Assembly (NCBI GenBank): GCA_018398765.1
Contig: JAHBMJ010001235.1
Coordinates: 1-33,560, forward strand
DNA length: 33,560 nt
Source: Chromera velia
Taxonomy: Eukaryota; Sar; Chromeraceae
Reading direction: 5' to 3'
Positions 24,302-33,560 of this stretch are shown piece after piece. A program made the position numbers and the translations under genes. A model generated the notes under the pieces. That model ran no database searches. It saw only the letters and a program-made list of their open reading frames with translations, and was not told the DNA's origin. Each line of letters starts with the position of its first letter. Positions within the stretch are counted from its first letter, which is position 1.

Positions 24302-25594
24302 TTAGGTTTCTCCGGACTGGGCACCTCCTACGTCTCCCTTCATGCTCAGTGTCTCCACCCTCTCGCAGTGATGGATAGAGGCAAGTTGATACGTTTGCAC
24401 ATTCTTCCTCAGGGGAGGCGCTGCGCTCGAACCAAACCCCCTCTTCCCCTGTGTACGACCCGTCTCCATGCTACTGCGAAGGCGTACTAACGTGATTCTC
24501 TGTTGTTGTTCTCGAATTTCATGGGGGTCTCTAAGTTGGGGCACAGAGTTGCTGCTGAATCTCCCCTACTGCTCTTTCTCCCCCATCGCTCTTATTTGGT
24601 TTCCAAGAAGCGATGACTGCCTCTGCCTGAGGGCATTGATTTCAGCTTTCTGAGTCTCTTGCCTCTTCCATTCCTTTTGCTCCTCTTTCCTTCTTTTTCA
24701 GTCCTCCTGCACTACAACCTTATCCTGTCTCTCTACTTGCACCTTTGCACTCACTCCTTGAAGGGAAGCACCAAGATTTGTCTGGTGGCTATCCCCACGA
24801 GCCTGCCGGAAGGTATTAATCTCTATACGGTGCTTCACCTCCTTTTGCCCCTCTTTCTTCCTCTGTTGTTTCTCTCTCCTTCTCTCGGCTTTCCCCTTTC
24901 CAGCTGCTTCGGTTCTGCCGATCATCATCGGCATGGGTTCCATCACTGGGATGGGCTGGACCAGACTAAATGACGGGGTTTCTTCACTGTTCGGGTCGTA
25001 CATGCCAATGTCTTCCTGGTTAGTCGGTCGACCAACATCAGAAGACGGCCCTCCCTGTTTTTTTCCTTTTCTTCTGATTCTTCGAACGTCACCAACAGAC
25101 TTTTTCTGAGTAGACAGGTCCACTGGCACACCAGGGATGGACCTCACTGGCCTCCAATCACTTCTCCTGTGGGGACTTCTCTCCCTCTTCACTTCCATCT
25201 GCAACTGTTGTGATGCAGACAGGGAACTGTTATTGCTCCTCCCTCTCCCTGAAGGTGTCTTTTACTTCTTTGTGCTGCCGTCTACTGAGCCGCTTGCTTG
25301 TTTGCGGACCCAAGCTCCAGCAGTCAACTTCTGACTCCTTCGGGTCTTCGACTTCTTTAAAATTCCCTCTGTATCGGCAGGGGATCTTCTCGAAGGTGAC
25401 TGCGGATTCCTTTTTTCTGAAGGGGCAGCTGTGGAAGACCCACCTACAGCCTCCACAAGATTCTCTGCGAGTGTTCTGCCTTCTGCCAGAAGGGCTTGAC
25501 CATTCTTCTGCACGTGAAGGATGGGGATATTTTTGAACCGGTCAAGAGCCTCAAGCAACAGAACAAAATTCCCGAACTGTTCTACTACCGACAT
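24302..25594 (-). pseudogene. 431-codon frame with three in-frame stops and no frameshift
   Basis: Reading the minus strand from ATG 25594 (MSVVEQFGNFVLLLEALDRF), one frame continues to TAA at 24302. It is broken only by TAA near 25264, TGA near 24698 and TAG near 24560. The first part is globular-looking. The middle is basic and Pro/Ser-rich with VQPIPVMEPMPMMIG. The last part is charged coiled coil, in which AERRREKQQRKKEGQKEV and a similar stretch about 70 codons later look like a repeat. The TAA lies in a possible 39-nt intron (GTAAAAG to AACAG) that keeps the frame; the other two stops have no comparable explanation. Direct repeats flank the region, so it may be the body of a mobile element. 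I do not recognise the protein. Confidence 0.5.
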
Positions 25595-25787
25595 GACTGC
25601 CAACTGACAAAAAAATTCAAAAGGGCTCTAAAAAAGGTGGCTTCTACTGAATTGGATTTCCTACAGTGACCATGTGCAAAGCTTAATCGACGAGCAATGC
25701 GACTGCAGCGCGAAAGGCTGTTCGAATGATCAATCCAAAGAGAGCGCACGAACCCACTGAGGCTGGATCGTGTGCTCTGCTGCTATG

Positions 25788-26091
25788 TAAGGATTTAAGC
25801 CCTCAGCTAGTCATAGCTAGGATCAGCTCCTACATACGGATAAAGGTTCTATCATGCATGGGTAGTTCTGCGCTGCCTGGAAGGCCCTAGGGCGGAACAT
25901 ATCAATCAATCAATCAATCAATGTGCTATCTCTGTTCTGTAAGACAAACAACGGATGTCTTCATTGAGACTGCATGCTGCACAATTAATTCCCGGCCATG
26001 CAGCATGCATGCATGCGCCCTACGCACGTTATGCACGCGTACTTCATTTCATCCTGACATAACTGCTTGTCAGACCTTCACAACGCTACGA
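25788..26091. repeat. Direct repeat, copy B (about 304 bp)
   Basis: This is the second copy of the block at 23201-23448. It differs by a stretch at about 25872-25930 that copy A lacks. That stretch contains GGCGGAACAT followed by (ATCA)n, so either copy B gained it or copy A lost it. Confidence 0.85.
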
Positions 26092-27070
26092 TTGCAAACG
26101 AATTAACTCTCTCGTTATTTTTGAGACTATAATCCTTTTGTAAAAAAACCTTCTTTCCTGGCACACCAAATCAAACGGAGAAGCAGGGGAAACTCTGTCA
26201 CAGCGAAGTCGATCTTCATAGGATTGAGGAAAGAATATGTCAATTGTCTAAGCTTATCATGCATTCATATGTGAAGGCATCACATGCATCCGTTGACAGA
26301 CGTTCAGAGCCAGCTTTCAGTCATAGACTCATAGTTTCAGTCAGGCATTGAACAAAGAAACATCAGGATCGATCGAAACACACGATTGGGGTAGGCACGA
26401 CCTTCGCTGCGCCTCTCGGCGGCAAACTTCTCGAAGGTTGCCTCGTCCTTGGAAAATTTCTCTTAATTCCATTTTGAATTCCACCGTTCTCGTGGATTGG
26501 TAGAAACGATTGGTGTAGCGATATTTTTCTTTCCATCACGCAACTAAGTCGAAACGTTCGTTCCATTCAACAGGAATTAAGACACTCATTGTGCTTCTAG
26601 AGTCAGTTCGCTTTACCCTGCATGCATGCACTCACGAATGCACCTCGACCTTTGCGGAAGAGTCTATCATAAAGCCTCATCCCCCCCCTCTTGCGTCGAT
26701 ACGCTCTCGACTGGAGAGAGAAGAGTAACGTGAAAGAGACAAGACGGGAAGAAATTAAGGACACCACGGGAAAGAAAGTAGCGAAGAGAAAAGGTTCTCT
26801 CTACACGAACACACACAAGGCAAACATGCAGACTGATCGGTACATCACGAAATGACGTCACCGAAAAGAACACTTCAAGGAGAAAAAAGAAGAAAGAGAG
26901 ACGGTGCCACAACGACACATTCACGATGCATCCATTTACACTTCCATTGCATTCACTCACATACAGCAACAGGCCCTTCCCACAAATTCTTTGTGCATCT
27001 GAGAGGACCACGCATGGATGGACTAAAAAACATCGATCATTAATTTCTTTCTTTCTTCACCTCTCTGACT
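26092..27070. other. Spacer and 3' flank of the SWEET-like gene
   Basis: Mixed-composition DNA without convincing coding content on either strand. Positions 26690-26900 are purine-rich on the plus strand, as are the introns of the neighbouring minus-strand gene. The 3' untranslated region of that gene should start at 27070. Confidence 0.35.
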
Positions 27071-29761
27071 CTAGATTTTATGCGTTAGAGCCACAGTGGG
27101 AAGAGGGGGGGTCTCCACCTTCTTGGGAGGAGACTTCATCGGTGCGGACCCTAGTCCTACCCCCGTGCTCGGACCGTCTGCTGCCGATCCCCTCCTCACC
27201 TTGTCCCCTCCCACTGCCCCTACAGACTCCGGAGAAGCCGGGTATAGGAGAGCCAGGGTGCTGATGTCTACAGGCAACCAAAAACCCCTGCGGGCAGGCA
27301 GGCACACGAATGCAGAAGGACAGGTGCAAAAGGGCAGATGGACAAAATCGCCCGCAACTATTGGTTGAGACGGAGAGTGCATCGTAGCAGGCAGCAAAGG
27401 CACCCAGTGGAGACAAGAGGCAAACAGGTGGGTCAAGAGAAAAACAACCTGCGCAAAAGGCAGGGAAATGGTTCTCAGTGAGCTCTCCGTTTGAATCCCT
27501 TTTTTCAAACACGTACACAAAGTATTCGACCCTCCCGGACCCTGCAGAGATACCCGCCCACCTGCAATACCCCCACACGAGCAGCTGCACGGCACAGAAT
27601 CCGAAGCCGCACACAGAGGGGAGCCAGACCACAACGTCCCCGAGAACGAGGCCAAAGAGGGCCCACAGAAAGTTGCACATCAACATCGAAATGGACAACC
27701 CCAGAGGAATCGCGCGGCTGTCCTTGGCACGGATGATGCGGCCCTGGAGGCAGGCAGATGCATGCATTTACTTTTTTCAATATGAAAGTATGAAAGTGAA
27801 TACAGGCACGGATGATGCGGCCCTGGAGGCAGGCAGAGCCATGCATTTACTTTTTTCAATATGAAAGTATGAAAGTGAATACAGGCACGGATGATGCGGC
27901 CCTGGAGGCAGGCAGAGGCATGCATTTACTTTTTTCAGTATGAAAGTGCATACAGGCACGGATGATGCGGCCCTGGAGGCAGGCAGAGGCATGCATTTAC
28001 TTTTTTCAATATGAAAGTATGAAAGTGCATACAGGCACGGATGATGCGGCCCTGGAGGCAGGCAGAGGCATGCATTTACTTTTTTCAATATGAAGGTATG
28101 AAAGTAAATACAGGCACGAATGATGCGGGGCAGAAAGGCAGGGAGGAAGGACAGCTGTGACGGAAACAATGAGTGAAAACACAGAGATGCACAAATAAGT
28201 CACTGATGATACCGTGTAGAGAGGAAGCGAGGAGATAGGGCAACACCAAGACGAAAAAGTAAACGTTGAGAGAGAGAGCAAAACATGCACAGTTTCGCAG
28301 CAGCACAGACACAGAAAACAACGAGACACACTCAGAAGAAGTCTGACTGACCATATTCATTACAGGAGGGAGGAACATGCCGAAGGTTGCAGTCACAGCT
28401 GCAATCCCGACTTCCTCTGTTGTCAGCATCAGAGACAGCCCAGCTACTGTACCCAGGGTCAGACTCAGCACGGCGCCAAACTTCGTCCACTCAACTGCCA
28501 ACAGAAGAAGGCCCCGCATGTTCAAAACTGAAAAAAGACCACCTCCACTGCTGTCTCCCCCACTTCTTGCCCCGTCTGTCCCCTCTCCCGCCGCAACTCT
28601 CCCGTATTTCCCCCCTGACCGTCCCTGTGCCTGCTTCCGTTGTCCGAAAACGGACACCATCAGTACGTAGGCATACTGCACACCCGTAAACGCAAGTAAC
28701 CATCCTATCAACCCCCTTCTTTCCCTCCCAGTTCCTCCTCCTTGTCCCCGTTGTGATTGGCGTCTCCTTGTGTCCTCCCCCCCAGCTCCCTCGTCCCCGC
28801 TTGCAGGCCCTCCCGGTGTGAATGCCATCGGCGTTCTTCCCGGAGTACCGTCCGCCCCCTTTCCCTTCACTGACACCTCCTTGACAACAACGGACCAGGT
28901 CCGGATGTGGTGCCATGCAGCAATCCAGGTCATGTTCATGCACCCGGCTGCATGGAGGGACATTTTATTTTATTAATATGCATCTGTTGCCTGCATTCAT
29001 TTGAATACGCGCATTCCACCTCTTCCGCGATGAGCCCACCTGTTATGCAGTTTTCCGGACAATCAGATTTTTGAGGGCGGGGTGTTTTTCATGTCAAGCG
29101 GTATAACGCCAACGAGGGTGGTGTAAGGGTAACAGGGCAGAACAGGAGGATGAAGTAAGTGGGGGAACGGGAAGGAGAGTGGGGATAGAGGGGAGCCAGC
29201 GAGAGGGAAAGGAGCAGAAAACGTTGGAAGAGCGAGAGGATGGGAAGGAGCCGGAGAGGTGTTTGAGAGGGAGTTCGGAGGACGTTGAATGGGGGAACAG
29301 GCATCAGCGTAGTACTTTAAGGAAAGAAGCCGGCATAGCCCTCCCACTAACTGCTCTTCTGACAAAGCAACCACACAAAGACCACCCCTCTCCTCTCACG
29401 GACCTGCCACATTTGTCATCAGGAGGGCGTTATTGTCTGTCTTGACTGCATACCCGATGTTAAAGGCGTTCTGGACCAGTCCCGCAAAGAAGAGAGGCAC
29501 AGGCAAAATCCCCGCGTTCCCTGAGGAAAGGGCCCCCAAGACGATGGAGATTGGAGAGAAGAACATGATCAGGGACGAGGAAGGACAGAGAATGGAGAAC
29601 CAGGAGATGCTGTCGTCCTTCTGAACATTCAAAAGCACGGCTTGGTAGCATCCCAAGAGGAAGGCGTTAGTGAGTGTGCAGAAGACCGCCATCCCGAAAA
29701 GAAAGGAGCTCCATCGAACGAGGCAGCCCCACCAGCCGCCCCCTGTCGGTGAGGCTCCCAT
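27071..29761 (-). CDS. SWEET-family sugar transporter (MtN3/saliva), four exons
   Basis: Exons on the minus strand are 29761-29404, 28947-28352, 27743-27562 and 27287-27071, in phase throughout (1353 nt, 450 aa). SWEETs are uniporters that let sugars move down their gradient across plasma or internal membranes. Two MtN3 triple-helix units are visible. Unit 1 has FFSPISIVLG, ILPVPLFFAGLVQN and LLMTNVA. Unit 2 has GMFLPPVMNMGRIIRAKDS, AIPLGLSISMLMCNFLWALF and VVVWLPSVCGFGFCAVQLL. The four prolines that form the gate in helices 1, 2, 5 and 6 all have counterparts. The pore Asn is present in unit 1, but the matching Asn of unit 2 (usually P-N-x-x-G) is Ser. The protein is longer than the usual 230-300 aa because of an extra N-terminal hydrophobic segment and a charged Gly/Arg/Gln-rich insertion of about 80 residues between the units. 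It is divergent from DPM1. Confidence 0.85.
27726..28130 (-). repeat. 79-bp tandem repeat duplicating a 3' splice site and exon start
   Basis: Six copies start at 27726, 27805, 27884, 27955, 28034 and 28113, spaced 79 bp except one of 71. On the minus strand each of the first five contains CTGCCTGCCTCCAG followed by GGCCGCATCATCCGTGCC. In the 27726 copy this is the true acceptor and first 18 bases of exon 3 of the SWEET-like gene. The four inner copies keep the acceptor intact (exon-like bases starting at 27822, 27901, 27972 and 28051). The outermost copy has lost the CAG. Between them lies a shared AT-rich stretch containing ATTGAAAAAAGTAAATGCAT. Confidence 0.9.
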
Positions 29762-30528
29762 CTTCGACTAGATCAGACGATCCTCTGGTGTGCCTAGCTG
29801 TGTTAGGCTATTGATCTGTGGTGCTCTAGACAAGGAAGGAGCTTGAAGAAAGAGAGCGAGCCGATTTCCGTGACCGTCTGATTGCACAGTCTGCCAGGGC
29901 TGAGAAATGAGTGAGTGCAACAGAAACGCGGGAGCACGGCCAAGGAGAATTCGGTTGCTGGTCACCTTCTAGACGTGTGCAGAGTCACAACAAACGCAGA
30001 CTTTGACTTTTATTGAATTGGAGTCGATATTCAGTTCTTTGCCTCTGTCTTAATTCTTCTTTCCCTTAATTTTGAGTCGATCATTTTGATCGAGTCCACG
30101 AAAAATTCGGATCCCGGATCGATCGAGGAATTTTTGTCATGCACATATGTTGTCTTTTTTGCTGTCAATGCATGGCCCGTGCACGCGCGGGCCCGGCCAT
30201 TTGGGAATCCTCAAACAACACATGCATCTTCTTCTCATCTTCCACTTCGATCATTTTGTATTCATTTTGTCTGTTGAATGAAGTTGGCTCTGCTCCAACA
30301 GGTTGGTGTGGTTCACTTCATCTGTGTGCAGCAGTTGGAGATCGACGTCAAGCAAAGAAGAATTTCGCTTTTCATTCTGACGCATCCTTGAGCAGTCGGA
30401 GACGGCTCGTGAACAGGTCTCAAGTGCGTCTGTTGCATCCGTGACTGAGGGAGCCTCGCTTGACCCTTTCAAGCTGAATTTGTGAAACCTCCATTTCCAC
30501 AGGGAAGGAAGTATCTGCAAACTCGGTC
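29762..30528. promoter_or_regulatory. Shared intergenic region between SWEET-like gene and DPM1
   Basis: These 767 bp separate two outward-facing start codons and should contain both promoters. There are several GATC/CGATC-rich stretches (30074-30125) and a GC-rich GCACGCGCGGGCCCGGCC at 30181-30198. A possible 5'-UTR acceptor, TTTCCACAG, lies at about 30494-30502, upstream of the DPM1 ATG. No core promoter motif can be named with confidence. Confidence 0.4.
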
Positions 30529-32668
<2,140 letters not shown>

Positions 32669-33283
32669 CCAGCTGTGGATATGGAGGCATGTCACACGGA
32701 AAACTTAGCGGAAAACAACAAGAAAAACCCTAGGAAAAACCATGCACGGTGGTGGTCCTTGAAATGGTTCAGTGCCCCAAAATTCCTGCTGCAGAATTGA
32801 AAGAAAAACTGGATTTAAAGTTTCATTCAAGTTCTATTCATTCAAGTTATATGCATAGCCTAAAAGTTTAATATTTCAGGTTTCATGTCATACATCGACT
32901 TTTATACCATGATTTAAAGCCATGCCGCCGCTAGCTGCTGCAACTATATTATGTGACTGTATGGGATTTTAGCTAAAAACTAGGCTAAAAATATACTAAA
33001 CTAGATACCAAATTTGAAATTTTAAAATTCTTTGCTTCATTAATTGATTCTAACGGTTTTTATGTTAGATTTTATGCCATAACTAATGCTAGCAGGACTT
33101 TAGCTAGGATAGGATATGGGATTTTATAGCTACTAGTACAGCCTATAGAATTTTTACAAATCTTAGCTTCTCTATAAAAATGTACCAAAAAGATGTACAA
33201 GATTGTGCAAGCACTATTCGTTTCAATGTCTAACTCTTCAAACTTTATGAAAAATAACTGTATAAAAAAAAAAGTAGTGATCA
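32669..33283. other. AT-rich spacer downstream of DPM1
   Basis: The DPM1 3' untranslated region should begin here. The rest is AT-rich with repeated small motifs such as TTAGCTA/GCTAAAAA. No further gene or element boundary is visible. Confidence 0.4.
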
Positions 33284-33314
<31 letters not shown>

Positions 33315-33353
33315 TACACACACACACACACACAGAGACACACACACACACAT

Positions 33354-33388
<35 letters not shown>

Positions 33389-33560
33389 CAGAGAGACAGA
33401 GAGACAGACAGACAGAGAGACAGAGAGACAGAGAGACAGAGAGACAGAGAGACAGAGAGACAGAGAGACAGAGAGAGAGAGAGAGAAAGAGAGAGGGAGG
33501 GAGAGGGACTCTGTCGGAGAGAGAGGGAGAGAGGGAGGGAGGGAGGGTGGGCGGGAGGGA
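33284..33560. repeat. Terminal microsatellite (CA)n, (GA)n, (GACAGA)n
   Basis: A CA run passes into a GA run and then into about a dozen GACAGAGA-type units, ending in GGGA-rich sequence at the window edge. The block continues beyond the window. Confidence 0.95.

Noticed and set aside
24302-25594. Reassigned stop codons in this genome
   Set aside because: Three different stops would all have to be sense, while DPM1, the SWEET-like gene and the 327-aa gene end normally at TAG, TAA/TGA-type stops.
23201-26091. Standard LTR retrotransposon
   Set aside because: There are no TG...CA repeat ends, primer-binding site, or protease, reverse transcriptase or integrase motifs in the 2.3 kb between the repeats.
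27078-27767. Single long last exon of the SWEET-like gene ending at 27078
   Set aside because: Splicing AG|GTGGGC at 27562 to CCCGCAG at 27288 restores a more natural C-terminus in another frame; the unspliced reading is Cys-rich and unlike the family.

Overview
The window reads as nuclear DNA of a single-celled eukaryote. Genes are split by introns of roughly 250-1400 bp with GT...AG ends and polypyrimidine-CAG acceptors, they sit in divergent pairs, and they are separated by AT-rich, repeat-dense spacers and long microsatellites. The gene content (a starch/glycogen-binding CBM25-like domain, a SWEET sugar transporter, a soluble-type dolichol-phosphate mannosyltransferase) suits a protist, perhaps an alga. 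A chromerid or other alveolate is my guess from general style only; no sequence here fixes the lineage.

Layout. Positions 1-2800 are spacer with two TA-flanked inverted-repeat elements and a tandem duplication. From 2804 to 12606 lie three genes: a six-exon gene of unknown function (minus strand, 327 aa, every exon junction resolved in phase), then, divergent from it across about 0.7 kb, a CBM25-like carbohydrate-binding gene and a multi-exon gene with three C2H2-like zinc fingers (both plus strand). From 12607 to about 27070 there is a 14 kb gene-poor block: two larger inverted-repeat elements, a 1.1 kb tetranucleotide field with an assembly gap, a foldback element inserted in a 55-bp satellite, 2.7 kb of that satellite with higher-order structure, and a 250-bp direct repeat flanking a broken coding frame. 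From 27071 to 32668 a SWEET-like sugar transporter (minus) and DPM1 (plus) form a second divergent pair. The last 0.9 kb is AT-rich spacer running into microsatellite.

The most interesting structures link genes to repeats. (1) One intron of the SWEET gene contains a 79-bp tandem repeat that has copied the real 3' splice site plus the first 18 exon bases, giving four intact decoy acceptors upstream of the real one. (2) The DPM1 intron contains, in antisense, a diverged copy of the end of exon 3 of the 327-aa gene together with 36 bp of its intron; the intron piece is identical while the exon piece differs by 14 of 87 bases, with only conservative amino-acid changes. (3) Five unrelated inverted-repeat elements are all flanked by TA, and one of them sits in a satellite unit so cleanly that the empty site can be read off. 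(4) A 1.3 kb frame holds three stop codons but no frameshift.

Functionally, DPM1 supplies dolichol-phosphate-mannose at the ER, the SWEET protein would move sugars across a membrane, and the CBM25-like protein would bind alpha-glucan. Nothing shows that these genes act in one pathway. Exon boundaries are my reading of splice signals and phase, without transcript data.
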